From: Rhea pennata
Taxonomy: Eukaryota; Chordata; Aves; Rheiformes; Rheidae
Direction of reading: 5' to 3'
Assembly (NCBI RefSeq): GCF_028389875.1
Contig: NC_084663.1
Coordinates: 121,543,801-121,607,800 of the forward strand
DNA: 64,000 nt
The stretch's first letter is position 1, and each line of letters begins with the position of its first letter. The notes beneath the pieces are model-generated. The model had not been told where the DNA came from. It worked only from the letters and a program-made list of their open reading frames with translations, and did no database searches. Shown piece by piece: positions 47,667-60,000 of the stretch. A program made the position numbers and the translations under genes.

Positions 47667-50600
47667 ATCGATCAATCATGGGGCTACATACCATTTAGTG
47701 CTGTTTTCTTTATAGCATTCCTTCAGTGTATGCATTGTTCTTACTAGGCTTCAGTAAAAAGAAATCAGATGCAAGGTAAGACGGTTGATATGTTACTTTG
47801 TAGATTCCATTTATAATAATACAGCTTGTAATAATATATATTTTTTAATCCTAGACTCTAAGTACATTCTTGACCATTTTCCTGTGAACAGGTAGCGGAA
47901 GGTATGAGGGCTAGGTCTCTAACCACGGAACATTTATCCAAGCTATAGGGGCCCCTGGTCTGTATTACAACAGGTCACATGCAGCAGCTCTGCCCAGGAC
48001 TTCCTATAGTAGCTCCTACCCCAAGAGATAACACTGTGGCTATAACTGCTCCTCATACAAATTGTTCATCAGACAACATGAGATGGTTTAACAGTTTGGC
48101 TCTGCACCCCTCTGAAAAGCCTCTGTGAGACTCATAGTGGAAAATAATCAGCACAACCAATCTCATTTTTATGAATGGAATGGGAGGCTGATAGGCAACT
48201 CATGGGATTCAAATAAATGCCATTATTCCTGGATGTCTTCTGCAGTTACATCAATATCTGTCCTTGTTCCCATGTTCCATTTGTTACAGATTTTCTCTGT
48301 AAGTGGTCTATAGTTCTTGGGTACCCGGATCTTGTTGGGGAAATAGCTTTGTTGCACAGCAGTCTTGCTTGCTGATCTGTTTTCTGAAAATACTCACTGG
48401 TGTTTCTCACTAGCTTTCTTGCAAGCTAGATACGATAAAAGTACCAGTGTGGAAGCTATGGAGTTATATTAGTGGGGCTCTGTGCCAGAGCTAAAAAAAT
48501 CCATTAACAAGCAGGACATATCATGTTACATGCATACATATATACAGCTTTAGAGCTTCCAAACCAAAGTTGGCTCCCCTCCAGCCATGCCTGAGTATGG
48601 CTAAAGTAGGCCTGTTATCTGTCTACCCCCATCCATATAAATATATCCTTCACAGCCTCTCCCCCCCCCCCTTTTTTTTTCTTTTTGGCTCTTCAGAATT
48701 TTTTTATTTGCCAAGGCTTGATGGCGGGTTCTATTTGGATTATACCCAGTGTTGATGTAAATTGCTTATATAATATCCCAGCTGCTCTGCTAGGAAAACA
48801 AAGCATGTAAAACTAATAAAGGCAACCAAGAACCATGATTGTATCAGTTCTGGGGATTCTGCTAGTTGTTTGGAATAAAGTCTAATAAAATACCAATTTT
48901 TATATAGTAAAGTACTATTTAACAACCCATTATTATGTAAAGAATTTATTCTGCTCCCCTAGACAAAGAGATCACTCAGTGGCTGAACGGATTAGTCTTT
49001 CCCATCCACACAATTATAAATCATAAAATATGCTCATGCCATTTACTGGAAGGAAAATAAATACATTAATAACGTAAAGGATGCAGTAATCTGTATTTAG
49101 GCCTCGGTCAGCCAGCATCATGCATTAGGCAAATGGAAGACTCTGCTGACATTATTGACTTCAAAGTGTTTTGCTAAATTAGGGCTTGGGGAGTTAAGCA
49201 CACAACTCTAGTTCAGTGGAAATAAAATTGACTTGTCCACCTAGGAAATTAGATTATATTTTCCAAAAGAGGTGTTAGCAGATGTTTAACTAAACATCTG
49301 TCAATACCTATACCTTTACTTCTGTTTGGTTTTGGAGATAAGAACACACACTTTTTTATCTCTCTAGTATAAATGCTACCAGAGACTTAAAAAGCCCGGT
49401 GGTTGCTGCGGTTGCTATCAACACAACTATTTGCTAAACCATCATTTGTGTTTTTTTCTGAACTGCAGCTGCTGAAATGTCCTTTCTATTCTCTTCTGTG
49501 AGGCCTAAGGTTATATATGCTATTTTAAAGAATGTTTTTTGTGCTTTATTTGTTAGCTGTTTACTCTTGACTGCAGACCTCTTTTTATGTCAGGCTGACC
49601 TCTGGCTCTCCTTTGACACTGTACATGAGCATTCGGTTGCTGTAAACAGCAGTACAAGCTCAGATCACTCCTTATATATGTGTTCTTACTTATTTGCTGG
49701 CTTCTGACAGCTTTAGCTGCTGGTGACGAGTACTAGCATAGCAGAGAAAGCACCTGTGCCAGACATGGCAGCCAGCAGTCTTCAATGATAGAGGTTTAGG
49801 AGAGACCTTTATTTTGATGGGAGACATAGTTTCTACTTTAAGCAGGAAAAAAAATTGGGTTTTTGTGGCTGTTTGGCTTGCACTTTTTGTAAATCGCTTG
49901 TAACTGAAGACAGAAAGATACGAACAAGGTTAAGTTCTTTAAGGAACTGGAAAAGAGCCAAGACAAAATAAATTTTGAAAATCTGAAGATCTGCATAATG
50001 GCAGCAGTTGTCATGATAATTTTGGATGGCTAATTATGCACGTAAACAAATGAAGTGAGATAGGTCTGACCTTTTCTGCTATAAAGAGGCAGGTCTTCAT
50101 TGTTTGTGTGTGCCAGTCAGAATAAATGGTATCTGGGAGCCATTTGCTGCTGGTGCAAAAAGGCAGCCGTATGATTCAAGCAAAGCACAATTCCTGGAGG
50201 AGCATCCCCTTTTTATTTTTGCCTCTGCTAAATGGTTCATGCAGTAGAAATGATAAACATCAACACATGCTATAGGCTCAGGCTATAGTTACCCCTATCT
50301 ATATCTGACATGTACATTTTTCCACCTCAAGAAACAAATATCCTCTTAGTAAGATAACAGCATTTCCATGATACATCTGCACAGAAGAATAAAGAGTCAT
50401 GAAGTATTTCCATGTCCGGTTCATGCACTATCATACTGGGGGATAATAAATGTGGAGAGCTAAGGTGGCTCTGGTACCTCCCTTTTTCTGCCCCATCTCA
50501 GTGTGTAAGAATCAGCTAAGCTTAATTCTCCTGTCCTGGCCATTTCAGTTGAGCTGATGATGAGTTAGGGTAGATGATTTTCTTTTGGATTCATAAAGCA

Positions 50601-51723
50601 CATGGGACTGTACTGTCATTAAGCAATTATGCAGTCTCCTTTCCCCAAGGCATGTGACGAAATTGTAGTTTGTCTCATAGCACACAACGGTTCTGAGAAA
50701 GTTTTGCTATTGCTAGAACTTTCGGTGCCAAGTAGGAACTTTTGCTTTTATCTGTGAACTAAAATTGTCTGCTTAGAAGGTAAGGTAGATCATAATCAAG
50801 ACCATTGCATTAGCTTTCAAAGTAGCATTTGTGGAGGAGATTTTTTTTTAACCTCTGAAATCAGTATTTACTAATCTCACTTTGGACATGAGTCTAGGCA
50901 GGAATCAGCATCTGCTAGTGACAAGTTCAAGAACGGCAGTCCGTGCAACACCTCTCTGCATTTGCTACAGTCCTGTGTAACTCTGAGAACCCGATTCTGC
51001 AAACACTGTTTTAAGGGGAAAGGTTTTGTTTATTGACTGGGAGAAAATGAAGGAAAAATATCATTGCTCTCATTGGGTAGTGAAGCTCAACATGTGTAAG
51101 GGTTTGAAACGTGGGGCCTAAAACAAACACTCTGGGAGTCAAAGAGCTTTAACTGTGATTACTGACACAGGCAGTGCAAGAGGGATGGCATGAAATAAAA
51201 CTTAACATTTTAGTGAGTACCATAAGCAGGCTGCTGGTGCCAGGCAGGTGATATTCTACCAGGTAGGAACTGTGTTGTATGGAGTAATTAAAGCCTGCAC
51301 ACAGTAATTGTTAATAATTGTTAAGTTTTGGATTAAATAAACTGAGTCATATTACCAGCTTTATTAAGGTTATCATGGTAAAGAAATACACCAGCAGCTG
51401 GAAGTGAACATTTGTAAAAATAGCTAAGCTTTGAAATACGGATAGTTGCTGCAAATCAAAACACACTGCAGAATCAGGAAACCAGAAGGCAAATAAAATA
51501 AATAATGATTTTTGGTTTAAAAAAGAAAGGAATCCCACGGATTTTCTTCTGTCAGTTTCCAGGAAGCCTGCAGGGCTCGTGATTTTTGCACGTTTCCAGC
51601 TGAGCAGCATCAGTAGTTCTAGTGATTTCAGGGGGACAAGTGGCAGTGCTGAAGTTGTGCATCTGTGCAGATTTATCCAGGACGGAGACTAGTGACTTCA
51701 TCGGAAATCAAATCGGTGATGTC

Positions 51724-51740
51724 AGACACACACACACACA

Positions 51741-51771
<31 letters not shown>
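51724..51771. repeat. Compound CA / AAAG microsatellite
   Basis: A CA run of about eight units passes directly into about seven AAAG units. It lies about 110 bp upstream of the SLC37A1 CpG island and gives a long purine-rich strand next to the promoter. Confidence 0.9.
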
Positions 51772-51879
51772 GCGCGTAGCTGGAGCGTATCGAGCCACCT
51801 CCAAGCCACAACTCTGACAAGCGACAGGTAAGAGACCCCTTGGGTTACAAGTTAACCGGTTAAAACCGCAGAGAACACA

Positions 51880-52500
51880 TTTCTCTGCGCGGCTCTCCAA
51901 GGACGGGGCTGCGCGGCCGTTACAGCGCGCGGCCCAACGGCTAACGGCCGCCGCCGCGGCCTTCCCCCGCCCCCGCCCCTTCCCCGCTGGCGGGGGCACC
52001 ACAGCGCCGGGCGCCGCCGCCCGCCGCCCGCCGCCCACCGGTGCAGGGCGCCCTCCTCCTCCTCCTCCTGCTCCTCCTCCTCCTCCTCCCCCGCAGCACG
52101 GCGCGGCGCGGCGGGGAGGGGCCCCGGTAGACGGGTCCCGCCGCGCAGCGCCCGGCGGCCGGGCGGCAGCGCGGCTACCCGGAGCCGCACCCGGCCGCCG
52201 CGCTCGGCTCAGCCCAAGCAGGAAGCAGGAAGCCGCCGGCGCCGGCAGGGTGAGCGCAGCGGCAGCGGGTAGGCGCGGGGGGCGGCCGTGCACCTGCCGT
52301 GCCCGCCGAGCGCGGCGGCGGCGGCGGCAGCAGCACCCTCCCTTCCCTTCCCTTCCCTTCCCTCCCCTCCCCTCCCCTCCCCTCCCCTCTCCTCTCCTCC
52401 CGTCCCGTTCTTCTTCTGCTCCCCTCTCCCCGTGGGGCCGCCTGGGGGCCCCGCTCTGAGCCGCGGGCGTTGGGTGCTGCCGAGGGGCTAGACACCCCTC
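51880..52500 (+). promoter_or_regulatory. SLC37A1: CpG-island promoter and probable non-coding first exon of SLC37A1
   Basis: A dense CpG island with a CCT-repeat patch (52050-52090) and a long CCCTT/CCCCT pyrimidine tract (52336-52400). It lies about 5 kb upstream of the SLC37A1 ATG in the right orientation. A candidate first-exon donor (cggcagg then gtgagc) is at 52250. The exon itself is inferred, not shown. Open frames of 100-200 codons here on both strands are GC-bias artefacts. Confidence 0.65.
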
Positions 52501-55500
52501 CGCCGCTTTCTTTTCTTCCTTTTTCCTCCTGTCTCCCTTCCCTCCCTCTCCCCCGCCCCACTTTGAGGATTCAGGTTGCTGTAAGTCAGCTGCGTCTGAG
52601 GCTCACAGGCATTCCCCGAGACCCGCTCCTAAGCGGTTAATTTCGGGTCAGATTTGGGTGTAAGGTGTGAAGCATTGGGGGGATTGCTCCTCAAGGAGCC
52701 TCTGGTCTCCTTGATTAGAGGAAGCGGTAGATGTAGGCTTCTGTGCCTTGGTGTGTGCAGTTAGAGAGCCTTGGTGCGTGCAGTTACAGACACAGAGTCT
52801 GCAGCGAGCGGGTTGAAAGCCAGAAGTGGAGATGTGTGCTAGGCGGTACAAAACTGCTGCTGGAGAACTTCCTACGTGGATGCAAGCAGGCTCTGCTGGA
52901 GGTGGCACCTCGTACCGCTGGCCCACCTGCGGGAGAGACTCGTTCTCACCTTTCCCTTGTTCTCCGGGCCTGGCCATGCAGGATAGCCTGCGTTTAAGCA
53001 GTCCCTCCAAGCGCCAAGCCTGGCACTTGACATTTAGGGAGGCTGGGCAGCTGCACTGGCTTGCACTTAGTCATCTCATGTTGCAGTAGCCTCTGGTTCA
53101 GTGCAGTCGCTAACACCGAGTTACTGGTAGTTAAGGAACGTGGATATAGGTTCATTGCATATTGACAAGGATGGTTTCCTACATTTTAAAGTCAGAATTA
53201 ATTGTTTTCAGATTTGTGCATTAATATTAGATGGAAGGAATGCTGCCATCTAAGATTGTTCTAAAGCCTCCTGAGCTGATGGACTTGGTAGTTTCTGGCC
53301 CAAGTGTTTAGCTGCCAGGCGTTAAGTATAATATGCCTTTGATCTGCCTGGATCCAAAGGCCTCTTGAGTCCTTATGGACACCCTGACCAGGACCTGAAT
53401 TTTGTGTAGAGGAGCAATGTGTAATGTATGCCTGTCCTCCAGAGTAACCATGCCATGCACAAAGACATAGAGTCCAAGCAGGAGCTTCGCTCCATTTCTC
53501 CAAAGTGCAGCACAGCACAACTGAGCCAAGGTTTATGATATTTGCAGTGGTAAAGGCTGGTAAAAAAAAATGCCGTGTTTTCCTGAAACAGCAAGGGAAT
53601 CATGTTTCAGACAGTACAGTATGAAGCCTGAAGGAATGATACAAAACATGGAAGGCAAGCATGGGTTCAAACTTAGTACCAGAATATTGTTTTATACCTG
53701 GCAATATAACAAGGAAGAGTAAAGGTATTTGTTTGCACTGCTAGAAGAAGTAGTTGCTGAAAACGAAAGAATAGGAAACCAGTTCGATTATTGAACTAAA
53801 GTTTATCCTTGTGCTTTGTTAATAGCAGAGAAATATAAAAGATGTGTTGGTAAACTACCTGTTGTCTGCTACAGCTTATTGTTGCTAAAGAATAACTTCT
53901 TTGTGAAACCTGGTTTCATCTACAGCAGGATGAGCTCTTCGTAACCTGTTATCACAAGTGTCATTGCCACAGGGTCCTTTGTTTTCATGGGGAAAGCCTT
54001 ATTTGTTTGTGGAAAGCACAACCATGAATGTCAGATGAACTCAGGGATGTATGGAGATAGAGATAAATGATGGACAGGTAAATGAGAACTTGGGGCATGA
54101 AATCCACTCCAGTCCTTGTAAGGCCAGAGCTTGGGTCTCGCTGCCTGGAGCAGATGAGATGAGGTCATTCCTTGTCAAATGGAGTTAGGGTGCATTTCTC
54201 TGAATGTTTCTGATAGTCCAGCCTTCTTTGCTGAAGCCATGTGATTCTGGATTTACAGCAACCGAAAGCCAGCATGAGGCAGTGATTTTTCTTTTGTACT
54301 AGCTTTTGTGTGAGTACAATCTGTGCAGCAAGTGCACAGATGTGTAACCTTGTGTGGCCACTTAGCATTAAAATACTCTCCAAGATGTGTGGAGAGCCTT
54401 CTGGCTTCTTAGACTAAAGCCATTAAATAGTAACCTGTTTAATAATTACATTTTCATGAATGATAATTGTATTATCCCCTTGTATTTTAAGGGAACCATT
54501 TTAAGAGGTCTGTGACCTCAGTTTTTTGTTCTTTGCTAGCCTCTTATTTTTCTTCTCCTATTGGTGGACTTTTTTGCCTTTTCACTTGGAGTATGGCCCC
54601 TTAAATAATTGCTTCAGTGTTTGGGACAACTGTGGGAGAGGAGAAATGGGTTTGGGATTGCCCTGGAACAGGTCTGCTGCTACTGGAGTACCGCTTAAAG
54701 AAAAGCTCACTCCTACCCAGGGCTGCCTCTTCCCACCTCTTTTTCTCTTTCTTCTCCCACTGGAGTTCTCCATAGCTCAGTTCTGCCAAACACAAAATGA
54801 TTGTTGAGCATTTGATAGCTTGACATTCAAGCTCAACTGGCCTAATGACTAGATGTTACTGTAAGGGGCAGTCCCACTTCTAGTCCCTGGCTTTATGCTC
54901 CTGCAGCTTCAAGTGCATACCAGTTACCAGTCCTGTGGCCACAGAGTGAGTTCATATTTTCTATTAGATCAGCTGTTTTTCAAGGCTAGTTTTCTGACAG
55001 ATCAGCCACCTGAACTGTGGCTATACTGCCACTTGGTCTGGCACAGAGGAAGGCAGGAACTTGCAGCTGAGAGTGGGAGAGGAAAGGAAAGGTTGCACTT
55101 TCTGTGGCCCCGGCAGCTTCAGAGAGGAGATAGGGAGTTCATGGTGGGAGAGGTGAGAATGATTGTAGGGTTTGATGGTTAGTTGCACAACTAGTATCTG
55201 ATTTGGAGAGGGGAAAAAATATACCAAGCAAGATTAATGAGTCTATCCTGTTTTACAGGAGGGAGATTTCAGTGTGGGGTGGGGACAGGAGAGAGGTCAA
55301 GCTGAACCAGGTGAATGTAAAGAATTAAAAGCATGACAAAAATGTGTGTTTACATAAAGGAGCAGACTAGATCGTTTGGTGGGATACTCAGATATGTGGA
55401 AACGGAGTAGATTTCTTCCATTCCCAAGGATAAAGCATATGTGGATAATGAAGTTTTCAAGCTGCTTGTTTTGATGCAACAGATACTGTATTCAGTGCTG

Positions 55501-56974
55501 CCACTCGGTTACTTGAAGAGGAGAACGGTTGTGCTCTCTTTAGTAAGAGGGAGGAATAAAGACCAGAGGAGAGAGGCTCACACCCTGCCTGTCAAATGGC
55601 AGCTTGTAAAAATCCCAGGTTAATATAAGCCCTTGGTCATGGCAGTTGTGTTTTCTTCATCTCTCTTCCTGTTGGTCACTGGGAGAGCGAGTCCTGTCTC
55701 TTACCGAATCTCTTACCGAAGCGCACCTGGTGCTGCCTTTAAGCCTGCTAGCTTTGGCTACCAGAAGGGTAGGAAATCTGTCACAGATCCCAGGCAGGGA
55801 CATTGCTGGGTGATGGTCGTCCTGGCACATCATCGGCTGTACTGCTGGGCTGGCACTGCTGTTAGCACACGGGGAGGCTCAGCTGCTCTACGTAAGCTGC
55901 AGTCACACCTTTTGCCTACAGTGCCTTTTGTTGTCTTTCTCAACCGATGGGTCAAACTTGCAGCTAAATAACAGTTCACCTAGTTCCTGTTACTGAACCT
56001 GTAATAAAGAATACAGTACGTATTTTTCTATGGAGGGACTTTGGCCAGGATTTGAAGAAATGGTAGGAATTTTACAGCATTTAACCCCAATTTGAACCGG
56101 TGCTTTCACAGTCTCAGAGTTCCCCCTGTGTTGCCTATGCACATGAGCCTGCCTTCCCCTTTGTGCTAGCCCCCAGATGAGCTGCTGTAGAGCGCTCAGG
56201 TGGTGGAAAAATATCTCTTTCCTCTCCTACTCTGACCTTCTGCTGATTTTGCTCTTTGTGCAGCATGTGTGCTGGGACAGGAGGATCAGGCTGGGCAAGA
56301 GAGTGCTGATCGAGATCTGCTGGCAGCAGTGTTTGGCTGCCTCCGTCCTCAAGCTGGAGAGTTCCCAGTTCTGGGCTGAAAACACTGCAGTTGGTTTTGA
56401 ACAAATTTCAACCTTAGGAGTATTTGAGGTGTTTCAAAGTAGATATTTGTAAGGTGGAGAATTACATATTTATAGTCTCTCTGGGACAAAAGCAGAGTGT
56501 TTTGATGTCGGCAGGCTTTGGATCGTATCCTAAATGCATGTTCCCCCTCTGCTTTGTGCTGTGTTGACTCCTCAAAATAGTATTTGTTCGCTATTAAAGT
56601 TCTCTATTACACTTTGATGTCTAGGAGGTTAGTTATGCTATTTACTTGTCTCTGAAATAGATAACTTCTCATTTAAATGTAGTGATTAGAAAGTACAAGA
56701 ATACCTTGATAAGAAGACTTACATACCAACTTCTCTCCTTTAAGGATCATCAATTAACAAAATTAGAGTGACGAATTGGCTGTATAGTGACCGAACGTGT
56801 CCGAAGAAAACCTTAAGGGAGATCAGCTGAGCTCTGCAGCGTATCTTCCAAGTCTGTTGCCAGTCTACAATTGCATGGCTTTGGGAGGATCTTTGTTACA
56901 CGTTCTGAACAGCAGATAACTTTGCCTAACCACGTAACTGTGTTTCCTAAAATTTGATACCGGCTGTAGAGTAG
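52501..56974 (+). other. Probable 5' untranslated intron(s) of SLC37A1, no coding exon seen
   Basis: Between the island and the start codon I recognise no coding exon. It contains a 23-bp tandem duplication (52745-52790) and a 12-bp exact duplication (55697-55720). The 112-codon frame at 55633-55971 has no recognisable content. One or more untranslated exons may be present. Confidence 0.5.
52745..52790. repeat. 23-bp tandem duplication
   Basis: Two adjacent 23-bp copies (52745-52767 and 52768-52790) begin gccttggtg and differ at two positions by my count. The high identity suggests a recent duplication. Confidence 0.9.
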
Positions 56975-57030
56975 ATGGCTCAGCTTCCTCCTGGCATTCG
57001 CTTCATCACTTTATTTTCAAGAGATCAGTG
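56975..57030 (+). CDS. SLC37A1: SLC37A1 first coding exon
   Basis: Encodes [18 protein letters not shown] plus two bases of a Trp codon, then gtaagt. A stop codon in frame immediately upstream (56972-56974) fixes this ATG as the first possible start. The upstream part of the exon is 5' UTR of unknown extent. Confidence 0.93.
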
Positions 57031-60000
57031 GTAAGTCTTTAAGTATGTTGCTGTTCTTTATTTTGGACAAGGTGAGTCTGTATCTGAGACAGAAGGTTCT
57101 GGTGCCTTGCTCTGTTTTTACCTTTTCATTGTTTCATATATAAACTGAGAAAATAATAGTCAGTTGTGTAAGAAATAAATATTACTGTCATTAAAATGCT
57201 GGCATACATTCTTGGAGGAACCTAGTCGTGGACTGTATTATAGAGCCTTATTTATCAAGTGTGCTAGACAATAAACCCTTCTATCTTTTCCTTTGCAAGG
57301 TATGTATTTGAAGGGATGAATTTAAAATTTTTATTTTCAAATTCTTAGGTAAGAAGGAGGCTGGAGATTAGCTTGTTTGTCTTGACTAGAAATATATTTT
57401 TTCCTTCAGAAATTGATGTATGATAAAGACTAGTAGAAGCTCAATTCTGGTTCTTGCTACTGCAATATTAAATATTAAAAAAAGAAGCTTGCTTTTGGAA
57501 ACTAATCCTGAAGCTTTTCTGAAGTCTGTTTGGATGACATCAGCTCTGGTGCTTTCTCAGAGAGAGAATACTGAGCCAGTTGTGTTTGAATAACAAAGAA
57601 ATAACAAATGAAAGACCTAGCACTTCCCATTTGAGTGATTTTATCGCACGTTTTCTCTACTGGAGCTTTACGGACAAAGCCATTACAGTTTTTATGGCTT
57701 GTGAGGATGCCTTCAGTAATGGGGGTGAATAACCCACAGTATAACTCACTCTTTTTTATTTTGTTTGTGATTATGCCAGAAATATAAAAGAAGATCCTTG
57801 TTATATAGAAGTTTATAAGGCAGAGAATGACCGAAGATTAATTATAAAGTAGGAACCATAATGTGCTGTGTGATATCAGAGTTTTGTATGTATGCGTGTA
57901 GCATTATTTACGGATTTTTATTTTAAGGTCAAGACTGGAAGGAGTCAGGATATCTAGTCTGATCTCTGTGTATTATTAAAAGCATAAATCAACAAAACAT
58001 TTGCTGCCTTAAACAACTGAAACTATGTGCTGCAGGTAGAGAACAGAATAGATCGGATGGCTATCCTTGCTTAAAACCCTTGCAGTTACAGGAAGTCTAC
58101 GACATGTCCTTATAATTCAGACATATTGCAGAGAAAGACTTAAAGAGGCCAATCAGGATGAGGGAAAGCTCCTTTTCAAACCCCAAGCTGGTTAATTATG
58201 TTCATGTACTCCAGCTGACAGTGCACTGTCTCAGTGACTGTCCACTCTATAGTCTCTAGAAATGGCTGATTGTTGTTGTTAGAGAGGAAGGCAAAGTAAA
58301 TAAAAAGAAAAAATCCTATAAGCAGTAATGAAAGAAAAAAATAACAATCCAGAATAGCCAAACTGACAACACACAGAACCACAGTTAATGTCCTGATCGT
58401 AGCAGAAACCGGATGAGACTATGATATGAGAGATCTGATTATCTCTTTGTTTAATGTGGTTAAACCTTTTAATAGTCCCTCAAGGAAGGATATAAACTGA
58501 GCAAATCAGCTGTGCACAATCCAAGTGCAGAAAGAAGCAGCACTGCTAAGTGGTCCTACCTCTAGCTGTGTATTACTGAATTCTCTTTAAAATCTGTATC
58601 AGGTGAGATGTTCTAAAATGGTGTTAATGCTAATGTGGTTTCTCTGGCTGTTAGGGAACGTGTAAAAGGTTGTCTTCAGTTATTCCCAAATTACCAGTAA
58701 CTTTTGCAATATTTTAATATATTAATATGTAATATAACTTAGCACTATAATTAAATCTGAATAAAATCATTTCCAAACGCGTATTTTTTTTATATTATAG
58801 GTATAGAGCCTTCATTTTCATTCTCACTTTCTTGTTATATGCCAGCTTCCATTTATCGAGGAAACCCATTAGTATAGTTAAGGTAAGCAACGTTGTGTCC
58901 TTGTTTAAACATCCTTCTGCTCCTATTAAACAAGGAAACACTCTTCAGTATTTTCTTTTGTGAAAGGCAATGTTAAACTTTAACTTGGAGTGGTTTAAAA
59001 GATGAAAAAGCAATAAACATGGTACACAGTATTATTTACTTAATAAACTTTTGTGAGACTACTCCTAGAATATTGCATGTACTTCCATTCTTTGGGCTTA
59101 ACACCATAGCTTAACAGCTCTGCCTTTACTTAACATCATGTGAATTAATCTAATGTATAAATATATAAGGTTTACAGGATTACATTCTTAGATTTGAGAA
59201 AAGTTGCTTGTAACTGATAAGTCAAATGTATAAAATCCTAGTGACATTTACAGGACTATTCCAATTGCTGTTGAGCATCATTTTCATAATTTGCACACTT
59301 GGTGTTCTTTGGGATTTTTTTTTTTTTTTTTTTTTTTGCTAGTTATCTAGTTATAGATCTACTGTTTCCAGTGAAGCTGGTGGTAAAATTCTCTGGGACT
59401 GTCTTGTATATGACTGATGAGTAAAAATGGGTAAAGTGGGTTGATGTTAGTAAAGTATTTCAAAATCCTTCAGTATTAGAAACACTGGTTCACTATAAGA
59501 TGTTGTTCTTTCAGGTAATGGGGGTTTCACACAGCAAAATCCCACTGGCTAATGATTCTACTTATTTCAGTGAATTTGACACAGGTTCATATAGAGCTAG
59601 AATTGTTAAATTTGCTATTTTATGGGATTTAGCAGGGTTGTCTTACAAGTGAGTCTTCTGTTTTTAAATTCTGTATCAGGGAGAGCTGCATAAGCACTGT
59701 GGTGCTTCGCATGAAGTTGAACTCAATTCCTACAGAGAATATGCTGGACAGATTCAGCCTGTCAAAAAGCCATCTAATGTGTCTCAGTGTGGTTGGGAGC
59801 CATTTGGTGAGTGTTTTTTTTTTTTTTTTTTTGTTTGTTTGTTTGTTTTTTGTGTGTGTGATAATGTGTTGAATCTAATGAGAATTAGATTATCTGCCTC
59901 TTCCTATTTTTCTTGATGTATGGAGGTATTCAGGAGATTTATTTGGGAGAGGTACTTTCTTTTAAATGTTCATGTTGATATTACAAAGTTAAGTTGTGAC

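Larger units (their letters stand above)
41701..51879. other. Intergenic interval between RSPH1 and SLC37A1, no gene seen
   Basis: About 10 kb of AT-rich DNA between two divergent genes. I recognise no exon, RNA gene or mobile element. It holds an inverted octamer pair (44005-44048), a palindrome (44983-45007), a GGTA repeat (47641-47666) and a compound microsatellite just before the SLC37A1 island. Short open frames have no recognisable content. Confidence 0.6.

Noticed and set aside
49401-49422. ggttgctgcggttgctatca as an X-box near SLC37A1
   Set aside because: Only half-site resemblance; the right half does not fit the RFX consensus and it is more than 2 kb from the island.
51673-52293. 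206-codon minus-strand frame at the SLC37A1 island
   Set aside because: Low-complexity Ala/Gly/Pro/Arg product from the CpG island plus the AAAG microsatellite; no family resemblance.
55633-55971. 112-codon frame with an N-terminal hydrophobic stretch and SYRISYRS repeat
   Set aside because: The repeat comes from a 12-bp tandem duplication (55697-55720). There is no supporting homology and it lies in a probable 5' intron.
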